Source: Pseudomonas sp. gcc21
GTDB taxonomy: Bacteria; Pseudomonadota; Gammaproteobacteria; Pseudomonadales; Pseudomonadaceae
Assembly (NCBI RefSeq): GCF_012844345.1
Contig: NZ_CP051625.1
Location: 1,426,001 to 1,490,000, forward strand
DNA: 64,000 nucleotides
Reading direction: 5' to 3'
Part shown: one piece after another, positions 1 to 8,901 of the stretch
How positions within the stretch are numbered: the stretch's first letter is position 1
Layout: the number at the start of each line of letters is the position of its first letter
Translations under genes and position numbers: made by a program
Notes under the pieces: generated by a model
Database searches by the model: none
What the model was told of the DNA's origin: nothing
Seen by the model: only the letters and a program-made list of their open reading frames with translations

Positions 1-1
1 G

Positions 2-2905
2 GTCGACTTCCTCGCCGGTCACGGTATCGATCTTCCCCACGTCTGCTATCACCGGTCGCTCGGCGCACTGCAGACTTGCGACGTCTGCTGGGTCGAGATA
101 GACGGCGCGCTGCAGCGAGGCTGTGCGGTGACCTCGAAAGACGGCCTGATTATCAACAGCGAGACCGAGCGGGCCGGCGCTGCACGGCATGAGGGGATGG
201 ATCGACTGCTCGGCAAGCATGAGCTGTATTGCACGCTGTGCGAACACAACACCGGCGATTGCACACTGCATAACACTTTCGCCGACATGAAGATGCCGAT
301 CCAGCGTTACGAGTTCAAACGCAAGCCCTATGAGAAGGACGAATCCAACCCCTTTTACACCTACGATCCAGACCAATGCATCCTTTGCGGTCGCTGCGTC
401 GAGGCGTGCCAGAACGTCGAAGTCAACGAGACCCTAAGCATCGATTACAACATGGAGCACCCGCGCGTGCTCTGGGATGGAGGCCAGTCCATCGATCATT
501 CCAGCTGCGTCAGTTGTGGCCACTGCGTCACCGTCTGCCCATGCAATGCGCTAATGGAAAAGTCGATGCAGCCTGACGCGGGCCCCTTCACTGCGCTGCC
601 GCAGACACTCAAACGTCCGCTGATCGATATCGTCAAGAAAATTGAACACACCATCGGTGCGCCGCCCATCACGGCTGTGTCCAATATGGATATGTATTGG
701 CGGCAACCCGAAATCAAGCGCACCAAAACTGTTTGTACCTATTGCGGTGTGGGTTGTTCGTTCGAAATGTGGACCCGCGACCGACATATCCTCAAGGTGC
801 AGCCGGTGGTCGATGCGCCGGCGAACGGCATTTCCACCTGCGTCAAAGGCAAGTTTGCCTGGGACTTCGTTAACAGCGAAAAGCGCCTGACTACGCCCTT
901 GATCCGAGAAAACGGCCAATTTCGCGAGGCCAGCTGGGACGAGGCGCTGGACCTGGTCGCTACTCGCCTGATGAAAGATCGCGACCGCTACGGACCCAAT
1001 GCCATCGGATTCATCGGGTCGAGCAAAGCCAGTAACGAGGAGGCCTACCTCACGCAAAAGATCGCGCGGCTGGTCATCGGCACCAACAACGTCGACAACT
1101 CCTCACGTTATTGCCAGAACCCGGCGACCAAAGGCCTGTTCCGCACCGTCGGTTACGGTGGCGATTCCGGCACGATAGAAGATATCGAAAAGGCCGAGCT
1201 GGTCGTACTGGTCGGCAGCAATCTGGCCGAGAACCATCCGGTGATTGCCTCCAAGGTCAAGGCAGCGAAGAAGCTACGCGGGCAGAAGCTGGTCGTGGTC
1301 GATCCACGCAAACACGAGATGGCCGAACGCGCTGACATATTTCTGCGACCGAAGTTGAGCACCGACATGATCTGGGCATCGGCCATGTCCCGCTACATGT
1401 TCGAACATGGCTACGCCGATCAGGATTTTCTGGATAACAAGGTCAACCAGGTCGAAGAATACCGCAACTCGCTCGAGCCCTTCACCATGCAATACGCCGC
1501 CCAGATGACGGATATCCCCGAGGAAGAATTGATTGCCGCGGCCGAGATGATCGGCCAGGCCAAATCGGTGTGTCTGCTATGGGCCATGGGTATAACCCAG
1601 CACAGCCACGGTGCCGACACCAGTACCGCCCTGTCCAACCTGCTGGTCGTGACCGGCAATTACGGCCGACCCGGCACCGGCGGTTACCCCATGCGCGGGC
1701 ATAACAATGTTCAGGGCGCGAGTGATTTCGGCTGCCTGAAGAACATGTATCCGGGCTATGAAAAGGTCACCGATGACGAGGTGCGCGAGAAGTGGGCGAA
1801 GGCCTGGGGCGTCGACAAGCAGCAGTTATCGCCTGATATCGGCTCGGATAATTTCCTCATGGTCAAGCAAGCTGAAGAGGACAAGATCCGCGCCATGTAC
1901 ATCATCGGCGAAGAGACAGCTTTCTCCGACGCCCATAGCCAGAACGTACACAGCGCCTTCGAGAGTCTGGACTTCATGGTGGTGCAGGACATATTTCTCA
2001 GCCGCACCGCAGAGTTCGCCGACGTCGTACTGCCCGCCTGTCCCAGCGTCGAGAAGGATGGCACCTTCGTGAATACAGAAAGGCGTATCCAGCGCTTTTA
2101 CGAAGTGATGCCGCCGCTGGGTAACAGCCGGCCAGACTGGAAGATCCTCACCGAGCTGGCAAAACGCATGGGCCACGACTGGGGCTACGAACACCCCTCG
2201 CAGATCATGGACGAGGTGGCTGGCATTGCCGAAATATTCAAAGGCGTCAGTTATGAGCGCCTCGAAGGATGGCAATCCCAGTGCTGGCCAGTCAAGGCAG
2301 ACGGTACGGACACCCCCCTGCTCTACACAGACGGCTTCCATACCGATGACGGCAAGGCCGTGCTCTATCCGCTGGAATGGAAGGCGCCGGACGAACAAGT
2401 TAATGATGAATACGATCTGATGCTGGACAACGGCCGCATGCTGGAGCACTTCCAGGGCACCAACCAGACCGGCCGTTCCCCGGGCATCGACAATCAGCTA
2501 CCCAACTGGTTTGTCGAGGTCAGTCCCGAGCTGGCGAAGCAGTACAACATCGAGGATGGTACCTGGGTGCGGGTCAGTTCACGGCGCGGCACTCTGGAAG
2601 TGCGCGCGACGGTCACCGATCGCGTGCATGGCAACGTGCTGTTCATGTCTATTCACCAGGGCAAGCCGGGTCTGAACCTGCTGACCGGTGAGCACCATGA
2701 TCCCGACGTCAACACACCGGCTTACAAGGAGACAGCGGTCAAGCTTGAAGTCATACCGCGACCCGCCGGCGAGCCCCCTCTTCCACCCAACAACTTCCGT
2801 TACGGAAACAGGACGCCCAACGACGGCGTACCGGTGGAAATCAAATGGGCACAGCCTCAGTACATCGTCCCGCCCGCTGAACAATCCAATCCGGAGAAAC
2901 TCTGA
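2..2905 (+). CDS. Formate dehydrogenase-family molybdopterin oxidoreductase, alpha subunit (5' end missing)
   Basis: The reading frame is open from base 2, so the start lies upstream of the window. In order it shows the end of an N-terminal 2Fe-2S ferredoxin domain (cysteines in HVCYH and CDVCW), a His-Cys3 cluster region (CTLCEHNTGDC), two 4Fe-4S ferredoxin motifs (CILCGRCVEAC, CVSCGHCVTVC), then the molybdopterin catalytic domain with its own cluster (CTYCGVGC) and a C-terminal molydopterin-binding domain. This is the layout of cytoplasmic FdhF/YjgC-type alpha subunits that pass electrons through several clusters. The Mo-ligand cysteine is in SSRYCQNPATKG (codon 1112-1114), followed by Gln where classical formate dehydrogenases have His, so formate as substrate is likely from family naming but not proven. 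It overlaps the DUF1641 gene by one base (TGATG). Confidence 0.9.
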   Translation, partial: VDFLAGHGIDLPHVCYHRSLGALQTCDVCWVEIDGALQRGCAVTSKDGLIINSETERAGAARHEGMDRLLGKHELYCTLCEHNTGDCTLHNTFADMKMPIQRYEFKRKPYEKDESNPFYTYDPDQCILCGRCVEACQNVEVNETLSIDYNMEHPRVLWDGGQSIDHSSCVSCGHCVTVCPCNALMEKSMQPDAGPFTALPQTLKRPLIDIVKKIEHTIGAPPITAVSNMDMYWRQPEIKRTKTVCTYCGVGCSFEMWTRDRHILKVQPVVDAPANGISTCVKGKFAWDFVNSEKRLTTPLIRENGQFREASWDEALDLVATRLMKDRDRYGPNAIGFIGSSKASNEEAYLTQKIARLVIGTNNVDNSSRYCQNPATKGLFRTVGYGGDSGTIEDIEKAELVVLVGSNLAENHPVIASKVKAAKKLRGQKLVVVDPRKHEMAERADIFLRPKLSTDMIWASAMSRYMFEHGYADQDFLDNKVNQVEEYRNSLEPFTMQYAAQMTDIPEEELIAAAEMIGQAKSVCLLWAMGITQHSHGADTSTALSNLLVVTGNYGRPGTGGYPMRGHNNVQGASDFGCLKNMYPGYEKVTDDEVREKWAKAWGVDKQQLSPDIGSDNFLMVKQAEEDKIRAMYIIGEETAFSDAHSQNVHSAFESLDFMVVQDIFLSRTAEFADVVLPACPSVEKDGTFVNTERRIQRFYEVMPPLGNSRPDWKILTELAKRMGHDWGYEHPSQIMDEVAGIAEIFKGVSYERLEGWQSQCWPVKADGTDTPLLYTDGFHTDDGKAVLYPLEWKAPDEQVNDEYDLMLDNGRMLEHFQGTNQTGRSPGIDNQLPNWFVEVSPELAKQYNIEDGTWVRVSSRRGTLEVRATVTDRVHGNVLFMSIHQGKPGLNLLTGEHHDPDVNTPAYKETAVKLEVIPRPAGEPPLPPNNFRYGNRTPNDGVPVEIKWAQPQYIVPPAEQSNPEKL

Positions 2906-3387
2906 TGGCCGATCGTATCAACTATGACGTCAAGCCCACACCCATCGGCCCCGATGCCTATCAGGAACTGGATCGCCTGCTGCAAAGCCTGCACGAGCAC
3001 GGCGTGCTGCGCTTCGCCAACGACGTCGTGTGTTCCAAAACCGATCTGGCGCATGTGCTGGTGGGCGGTCTGGGTAAGGAAGGCACACTCAACACGATCC
3101 AGAACCTGTCCATTCTCGGTATGGCGCTCTCGCGCATTCCGCCGGAGCAGTTCTACAAGGTGGTATTCGGCATGAAAGACACCGTCGAGGAGCTGAATCG
3201 CCACACCAAAGCCGACGAAAAAAGCGACGCACCCGGCATCAGCGGCACCTACAAGATGTTGCAGGATGACAAGCTCTGGACATCACTCGAACCCATCTTG
3301 AAGGCAATAAAAGTATTCGCCGACCGCATGGGCAAGGAACCCGACAAACCCATCACCGAATTTACCGGCAAGCCTACGGATAATTGA
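2905..3387 (+). CDS. DUF1641 family protein, formate dehydrogenase-associated
   Basis: A 160-residue soluble protein with no signal peptide or membrane segment. It carries the DUF1641 core (VCSKTDLAHVLVGGLGKEGT, then a helical stretch with SRIPPEQFYKVVFG). Genes of this family are found next to FdhF-type alpha subunits in many bacteria, for example the yrhD-yrhE pair of Bacillus. Here the start codon overlaps the stop of the oxidoreductase, so translational coupling and a shared function, perhaps assembly or regulation of the enzyme, are inferred. No catalytic motif is visible and the biochemical role is unknown. Confidence 0.85.
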   Translation: MADRINYDVKPTPIGPDAYQELDRLLQSLHEHGVLRFANDVVCSKTDLAHVLVGGLGKEGTLNTIQNLSILGMALSRIPPEQFYKVVFGMKDTVEELNRHTKADEKSDAPGISGTYKMLQDDKLWTSLEPILKAIKVFADRMGKEPDKPITEFTGKPTDN

Positions 3388-3412
3388 GCAGAAATCCGGT
3401 GAAGAGCCAACT

Positions 3413-3573
3413 CCCGGGGGTGTAGCGCGCCTGCGCTACGCCAAACTCCGCAGCAGCACCAAATCCTGTCGGCGCGTCCGAACGCGGCCCGAGCCGCACG
3501 CCAACCCCAGGAAAAACCGTGTTTCGACGAGCCCGCGGAACCACCCTGGGGGTGTAGCGCGCCTGCGCTACGC
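3413..3573 (+). repeat. Two REP-like palindromes in direct orientation
   Basis: Cores GTAGCGCGCCTGCGCTAC lie at 3422-3439 and 3554-3571. Each forms a perfect 7-bp stem with a GCCT loop and is preceded by a G-rich run. Between them at about 3471-3507 is a second GC-rich module (GGCGCGTCCGAACGCGGCCC) that recurs near 26087 and 49310. This spacer fills the gap between the oxidoreductase operon and the tRNA terminator. The same palindrome occurs at eight further sites in the window. Confidence 0.85.
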
Positions 3574-3625
3574 CAATCCCGCAGCGGCTCGGATCACCAG
3601 ACAGACCCACACCACCCAGACAGCA

Positions 3626-3659
3626 AAAAGCCCCTGAATCTTTCGACTCAGGGGCTTCT
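3626..3659 (-). terminator. Rho-independent terminator of tRNA-Asp
   Basis: Read on the minus strand, AGCCCCTGA (3650-3658) and TCAGGGGCT (3631-3639) make a perfect 9-bp stem with a 10-base loop. A T-run follows directly. It lies 7 bases past the tRNA 3' end. Confidence 0.9.
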
Positions 3660-3665
3660 CATATA

Positions 3666-3742
3666 TGGCGCAGCGGACGGGACTCGAACCCGCGACCCCC
3701 GGCGTGACAGGCCGGTATTCTAACCAACTGAACTACCGCTGC
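3666..3742 (-). tRNA. tRNA-Asp (anticodon GTC)
   Basis: A complete 77-base cloverleaf on the minus strand. The acceptor stem GCAGCGG pairs with CCGCTGC, the D arm contains TAGTTCAGTTGG, the anticodon loop CTGTCAC gives anticodon GTC, and the T arm is GCGGG-TTCGAGT-CCCGT. The 3' CCA is encoded. The closest familiar relative is the E. coli aspartate tRNA. It is a single tRNA with its own promoter and terminator, not part of an array. Confidence 0.97.
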
Positions 3743-3809
3743 GCATCTGTCATCAAGATCGGTATAACAGGAGAGTTTCCTCTCTATCCGTCTGTCTGAA
3801 CAGGCGCGC

Positions 3810-3837
3810 ATTGTAAACTTTCCTGTAGGTTCGTCAA
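3810..3837 (-). promoter_or_regulatory. Sigma-70 promoter of tRNA-Asp
   Basis: On the minus strand TTGACG (3832-3837) and TACAAT (3810-3815) are separated by 16 bases and followed by a GC-rich discriminator (GCGCGCC), typical of stringently controlled stable-RNA promoters. It lies about 65 bases upstream of the mature tRNA 5' end. Confidence 0.7.
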
Positions 3838-4022
3838 GCAGTTAGAAGCGCTTTCGTATAAAAAGTTATCAGGCGACCGAAGCCCCTTAAAGAACCAAAC
3901 CTCTCCCAGGTCATCGGTCTATGGAGGGTCGGGTTCCATCCCGACCAGCGGACTGACAAATCAACCTATAGGGTTCTAATCAGCACGGCCCTCCGTTAAC
4001 CAAGCTGCTCTCTGCTCTCTGC

Positions 4023-7000
4023 TCACTCCTGAACCAACACGGCCGCCTCAACCTCCCCTTCAGCCGCCGATCTAAGCACAAAACAGGACACAGCCGGAAC
4101 GACCAGCAAAGTCAGCACCGTGGAGGCCAGCAAGCCGGAAATAATCGCCCAGGCCATCGGCGGCCACAACGTCGAAGACGAAAAGGCCAAGGGCAACAGA
4201 CCTGCAATAGTGGTCGCGGTGGTCAGCAGGATCGGCCGTGTACGGCGGGCCACTGCATCGGCCACCGCCTGGCGGACCGGCACGCCGGTTGCGAGTCGCT
4301 GATCGATGACATCCAGCAGCACGATCGCGTTGTTCACCACGATGCCCACCAGCGCAATGATGCCCAGCGTTGACTGAAAGCCAAAGGGCGAGCCGGACAG
4401 CACCAACCCCGGAAACACACCTACGGCAGCCAGCGGTACGGTAAGCAGGATGATGCCCAGACGGCGGAACGAATTGAATTGCAGCAGCAGAAAGAACAGT
4501 AAGAGAAGAAGCCCGATTGGCGCAGTAGTTGCCAATGCGCGGTTGGCATCACCGGACCCCTCACTGTCGCCCCCCAATTCCTTGCGCACGCCCTCCGGCA
4601 ATGGAGTCGATTCCAGCTGGCGGTGTAATTGATCGAGTACCTGATTGAAGCTGTAGCCCTCCTCCAGTCCGGCGGTGACGGTATACACCCGTACGCCGTT
4701 GCGCTGGCGTATGCCCGCCGGTTGCCAGCTGGCTGCGATATTCGCGACCGCGGTCAATGGCACCATCTCGCCGTTTCCACTAAACACACCGGCTGAAAGC
4801 AACCGTTCGACGGACTGGCGCGTCCCCTCGTGGGAGCGCAGCACAATCGGCATCGGATCAAGCTCCTGGCGGTATTGCTCAGCCGTCAGTCCCAGACTGT
4901 GAGTAAACAGTGCGCGCGCCACGTCGCTTCGATCGAGGTTGTAGCGCCGGGCCAGCGCGTCATCGACATTCACTTCGAGCACCGGGACGCCGAGATCGAT
5001 GTCATGCCGGACATCTACCGCACCTGCGGCCGACTTGATGATGCTGAACACCTGCTCGGCGGCGGCAATGCGCACCTGATCATCATGGTGATAAAGCCGG
5101 ATTTCCACTGGCGCGGCGGTTGGCGGGCCCTGCCCCAGTGTGCTGGCAACCACTTCCAGCTCGGGCATACTGCTCGCTACCCGTTCACGCACCCAGCGGA
5201 TCACCCCGTCGGTCGCTGCAAGATCCGTGGTATTCACCACCAGCCTGGCGCGGCTCGGCGCCTGGGGTGCACGCAGCAGGTTGTAGTAGAAGCTCGGGCC
5301 GGCGGAGCCGACGAACCGGTGCACGCTCTGTACGTGTGGACGCTGTCGCAGTTGTCGCTCCAGATCCGCCGCCACCGACTCGGTGCGCTGCTGATCTGTG
5401 CCCTCTGGCATATAGAGTTCAACCACTACCTGCGGGCGGTCGGCCTTGGGAAAGAACTGCATCTGCATGAAGGGCGTCAGCGCCAGACTGGCGATGACCA
5501 TCATCGCCCCCAGACCGATGATCCAGATTGGATAGCGGGTGCTTAGCCAGGCGAGACGACCGCCCAGTCGTTCCATGATATCGCTGCCATTACCTGCCGT
5601 AGGTTTGAGATAGCGGCCAGCGAGCATGGGCGCAACACTGATCGCCAGCAGATAACTGACCGTCAGCGTCAGCATGATCATTATCGGGATGCCGCGCGTA
5701 AAATCTGCCGTGCCGCCCTTGGATAATAATAAGGGGGTAAACGCCGCCAGAGTGGTGGCCGTCGAGGCACCCAACGGGCCAGCCAACTCGCGCACGCCGT
5801 TAAACACCGCCTGCTGACGCGACTCGCCCTGATTCAATCGGTCCTGGATGTTTTCCACCATAACGATGGCGTTGTCGATGAGGATGCCCAGTGAGATGAC
5901 CATGGCGATGATCGCAATCTGGTGCAGAATTCCGCCACCCAGGTTGTAGATCCCCAGACTGATCGCCGCCACCAGCGGCAACATGCTGGCCACTAGCAGC
6001 CCCATGCGCCAGCCCATGCCGATGAACACCACCAGTACAATAATCAACACGCTGCCCAGCAGACTCCATTCCAAGCCGTCGAGGCGCTGTTTCACCTGGT
6101 CAGGCTGAAAGAACATCTCATCGATCTGCAGGGGTGCGAAGTCAGGACGCAGCACCTCAAGCCGTTGGCGGATTTGCTCGCCAAAACGAATCGCATCGAC
6201 CTGGCCGCGCTGCACAATCAGACTGATCAGCACTGCTTGCTCGCCGTCAAACCAAGCTTTCGGCTGAGCCGGCTCGAGCGGGCCACGCCATACGTCAGCA
6301 ATCGCTGCCAGGGGAACGCTGCCGCCCTCCGGCAAGGGAATTTGCGTTGAGATAAGTGAATCGATACTGGTGAATTCGCTGTTGGGCAATACCCCGAGCC
6401 GCTTGCCAGCCGATACCACGAAACCACCCGGAATCACCTGATTGCGGCCCGCCAGCAGCTCGGCGAGAAACCCGTGGGAAATGCCCAGCCGCTGCATTTC
6501 GGAATCCCGCAATGCGATGGTGATTTGCTGGTCCGCTTCGCCATCAAGCTCGATACGCGACAGGCCGGGCACATCCGCCAGCGCCCGTTTGAGCTGCTCC
6601 GCCTGCCGGCTCAGATGCACCAGCGAATCACTGCCGCGCACCGCGAGCACGACTGCCGGGATATCGATCAACCGGTCATCCAGCGACATCTGCTGCACGC
6701 CATCAGGAAACTCCAACCGCGCACGCTCCATCGCCTGGCGTACACGGTCCCAGGCCGAGTCGGTGTCGTAGATCGCGTCGGCCAGGTTGATCGAAACCAG
6801 CGCGACGCCGGTGCGGACAGTTGCGGTGAAATAATCTATTTCTTCCACCTGCGAGAGTTCGTCGGACAATGGCTCAAGTACCAGGCGCTCTACCGATTCA
6901 GCCATTGCACCTGGATAGACGACGGTGATCAGGCCGGCCCGATAAGGGAAGCTCGGATCCTCCTGGCGGGCCATGGTGAGATAGGAGGCGACGCCCAGCA

Positions 7001-7061
7001 AACACAGCATCGCCACAACCAGGCCAATCAGCCGCGGCCGCGCCAGAATGCGCAACGTCAT
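4023..7061 (-). CDS. RND efflux pump inner-membrane permease
   Basis: A 1012-residue protein of AcrB/HAE-1 size and layout: a first membrane helix at about residues 11-29, a large periplasmic porter loop, a cluster of five helices near 340-490, a second porter loop and a C-terminal helix cluster. The proton-relay helix reads GILIDNAIVMVEN at about residue 390-400, so the usual Asp-Asp pair is Asp-Asn, seen in some RND subfamilies. It would extrude a drug or other hydrophobic compound with the lipoprotein adaptor encoded just upstream, with which it overlaps by four bases (ATGA). No outer-membrane channel gene is present, so a shared TolC/OprM-type channel is inferred. The divergent TetR gene probably represses the pair. 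Confidence 0.92.
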   Translation of the reverse strand: MTLRILARPRLIGLVVAMLCLLGVASYLTMARQEDPSFPYRAGLITVVYPGAMAESVERLVLEPLSDELSQVEEIDYFTATVRTGVALVSINLADAIYDTDSAWDRVRQAMERARLEFPDGVQQMSLDDRLIDIPAVVLAVRGSDSLVHLSRQAEQLKRALADVPGLSRIELDGEADQQITIALRDSEMQRLGISHGFLAELLAGRNQVIPGGFVVSAGKRLGVLPNSEFTSIDSLISTQIPLPEGGSVPLAAIADVWRGPLEPAQPKAWFDGEQAVLISLIVQRGQVDAIRFGEQIRQRLEVLRPDFAPLQIDEMFFQPDQVKQRLDGLEWSLLGSVLIIVLVVFIGMGWRMGLLVASMLPLVAAISLGIYNLGGGILHQIAIIAMVISLGILIDNAIVMVENIQDRLNQGESRQQAVFNGVRELAGPLGASTATTLAAFTPLLLSKGGTADFTRGIPIMIMLTLTVSYLLAISVAPMLAGRYLKPTAGNGSDIMERLGGRLAWLSTRYPIWIIGLGAMMVIASLALTPFMQMQFFPKADRPQVVVELYMPEGTDQQRTESVAADLERQLRQRPHVQSVHRFVGSAGPSFYYNLLRAPQAPSRARLVVNTTDLAATDGVIRWVRERVASSMPELEVVASTLGQGPPTAAPVEIRLYHHDDQVRIAAAEQVFSIIKSAAGAVDVRHDIDLGVPVLEVNVDDALARRYNLDRSDVARALFTHSLGLTAEQYRQELDPMPIVLRSHEGTRQSVERLLSAGVFSGNGEMVPLTAVANIAASWQPAGIRQRNGVRVYTVTAGLEEGYSFNQVLDQLHRQLESTPLPEGVRKELGGDSEGSGDANRALATTAPIGLLLLLFFLLLQFNSFRRLGIILLTVPLAAVGVFPGLVLSGSPFGFQSTLGIIALVGIVVNNAIVLLDVIDQRLATGVPVRQAVADAVARRTRPILLTTATTIAGLLPLAFSSSTLWPPMAWAIISGLLASTVLTLLVVPAVSCFVLRSAAEGEVEAAVLVQE

Positions 7062-8146
7062 GGCAGCAGCTCCACGCGGTCATTGTCCGCCAACCGCGTC
7101 AAGCCCGCGTAGACCACCTGATCGCCCGCTGCCAGCGTGTCGCTGCCGAGCATCGCCAGCTCGCCGCGTACCGATTCTACTTCGACCGGAATCCGCCGCA
7201 CTTGGCCGTCATTCACTCGAAATACGGCCAGACCATCGGCGGAACGCATAACAGCCGCAAGCGGCACTGCCAGGGCGTCACCCTCGGCACGCTGCAGCCC
7301 AACTTCGACTGCATCACCGCTCTGCAGGTCGGCATTCTCGAGACTGACGACCAACGGATAGAGTGCGCTGACCTGCGACGCGCTGCGACCGATTTCCACG
7401 ACCCGGCCGGTAAACCGGGTATTACTCAAGCCGTTGCGCACGGGCACGCTTTGACCTATCTGCAATGATCCAAGCATTGAGCCCGGCACCCGCACTTCCA
7501 CTTCCAGCCCGCCGGCGGTAGCGATTCGGAACACCGGTTGCCCCGGCGAGACGAATTCGCCGGGCTCGACCAGCACTGCTTCGACCTGACCGGCAAAAGG
7601 CGCGCGCAATTGGCTCTCCATTTGCAAACGCTCGGTCTGCGAGGCAGCTGCCCGGGCGCTGCTGACGCCTGCAAGCAATGCCTCCAAGCGCGCCCGTTGC
7701 TGTTCACGCTCATGCGCGGATACCACGCCCTTATCAAACAGGCGCTCAGTGCGCTGCAGATCACGGCGCGCCTGTGAGGCCTGGGCTTCGAGTTCGCGGG
7801 TACGGGCAATGGCTGCGTCTCTTGCTGGTTCCAGCTCTGGGTTGTAGAGCCTGGCCAATACCTGGCCGCTTTCCACCGATTGGCCAAGTTCGACGGCGCG
7901 GTCGCTCAGCACCCCGCCCACCTGGAACGTCAGGCTGGCGCGTTGGCGGGCACGCACCGCTCCGGCGAAGTACAGTGGCTCGGTTCCAGTCGGCCGAAGC
8001 ACCTCCGCAACCCGCACCGGGACCGCTCTGCCCTGTTCGCTGGCACTGACACCCCGCTCATCACCGCACCCTGCCAGGCTCGCCATGACGAAGCCCAGAC
8101 ACACGGTCCGAACCAAACGCAACGATGCCTGCGATGAAGTGAACAT
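7058..8146 (-). CDS. RND efflux periplasmic adaptor (HlyD/AcrA family) lipoprotein
   Basis: A 362-residue membrane-fusion protein. The N terminus has a lipoprotein signal with lipobox LAGC (Cys27), so it is probably anchored in the inner membrane. Then come a barrel-sandwich/lipoyl half (GQSVESGQVLARLYNPELEP), a coiled-coil hairpin rich in Ala, Arg, Glu and Gln (about 115-170), the second lipoyl half (LRAPFAGQVEAVLVEPGEFV) and a C-terminal beta-barrel. It links the RND permease to an outer-membrane channel. Its stop overlaps the permease start by four bases, so the two are translationally coupled. The start faces the TetR gene at 8265 across a 118-bp region with two inverted-repeat operators. 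Confidence 0.92.
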   Translation of the reverse strand: MFTSSQASLRLVRTVCLGFVMASLAGCGDERGVSASEQGRAVPVRVAEVLRPTGTEPLYFAGAVRARQRASLTFQVGGVLSDRAVELGQSVESGQVLARLYNPELEPARDAAIARTRELEAQASQARRDLQRTERLFDKGVVSAHEREQQRARLEALLAGVSSARAAASQTERLQMESQLRAPFAGQVEAVLVEPGEFVSPGQPVFRIATAGGLEVEVRVPGSMLGSLQIGQSVPVRNGLSNTRFTGRVVEIGRSASQVSALYPLVVSLENADLQSGDAVEVGLQRAEGDALAVPLAAVMRSADGLAVFRVNDGQVRRIPVEVESVRGELAMLGSDTLAAGDQVVYAGLTRLADNDRVELLP

Positions 8147-8178
8147 GCCGAGCTCCTCGAATATGAAATAACGATTTT

Positions 8179-8210
8179 TGACATACTGTCACTGATTGAC
8201 ACTTTGTCAA
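8179..8210. promoter_or_regulatory. Tandem operators, probably for the adjacent TetR repressor
   Basis: Two perfect copies of TGACA-N3-TGTCA lie at 8179-8191 and 8197-8209. Their centres are 18 bp apart, just under two helical turns. The second copy extends to TTGACA-CTT-TGTCAA. They sit midway between the divergent efflux and tetR starts, where binding could block both promoters. Assignment to this TetR is by position and symmetry. Confidence 0.7.
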
Positions 8211-8264
8211 TATCCAGAGCAGACTCTTTGCCAACACATTGAATACAGCCGTTGAGGAAAGACC

Positions 8265-8897
8265 ATGAGTCGGATTTCGCGTCGAGAGAGAGAGAAGAGC
8301 GAGCGCAGAGAACGCATACTGGATGCAGCGGAGGACATGTTTTTCAACAAGGGGTACGAGCGTTGCTCGATGGACGACATAGCCCGCACGGCTGAACTCA
8401 GCCGAGCGTTACTCTATGTGTATTTCAAGGACAAGGCAGCGATGTTGCAGGCCATTGTATTGCGCTCGGCGTGCCGGCTGCGCGACCGTTTTGCGGCTGC
8501 CGTGCTAGACGAGCAACAGGGCATCGACCAGATCGCCAACATCGCCCGCGCCTATTACGACTTCAGCCAACAGGACACCCACTACTTCGATGTTCTCACC
8601 CAGTCGAGCACCTTTGTGCATCTGACGAACGACGAGGAGCATCGCCAGGCGCTGCACGCTTGCGGTACAGAGATCATGCAATTGATGGTCGACGCCCTTG
8701 AGGCCGGGCTGGCCGATGGCAGTATCAGCCCGGAGCGGGTAAGCGACCCGCTGCAGACCGCTTACTTTCTGCGCGGCGCATTACATGGCGTGATCATGGA
8801 GGTTCGCCATGCGGAACGCCGTACCCTGGAACTGCCGGAGGCCGAGCGTCTGATCAGTTACACCATCGACATGCTCGGCCATTCCATGCGCGGCTGA
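8265..8897 (+). CDS. TetR/AcrR family transcriptional regulator of the efflux operon
   Basis: A 210-residue protein with the TetR N-terminal helix-turn-helix at about residues 14-62 (ERILDAAEDMFFNKGYERCS, then the recognition segment AELSRALLYVYFKDK) and an all-helical ligand-binding remainder. It is divergent from the RND operon, with two inverted repeats between them, so autoregulation and repression of the pump are likely. The inducer is unknown. It ends four bases before the end of the convergent L,D-transpeptidase gene. Confidence 0.9.
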   Translation: MSRISRREREKSERRERILDAAEDMFFNKGYERCSMDDIARTAELSRALLYVYFKDKAAMLQAIVLRSACRLRDRFAAAVLDEQQGIDQIANIARAYYDFSQQDTHYFDVLTQSSTFVHLTNDEEHRQALHACGTEIMQLMVDALEAGLADGSISPERVSDPLQTAYFLRGALHGVIMEVRHAERRTLELPEAERLISYTIDMLGHSMRG

Positions 8898-8901
8898 CTG
8901 G

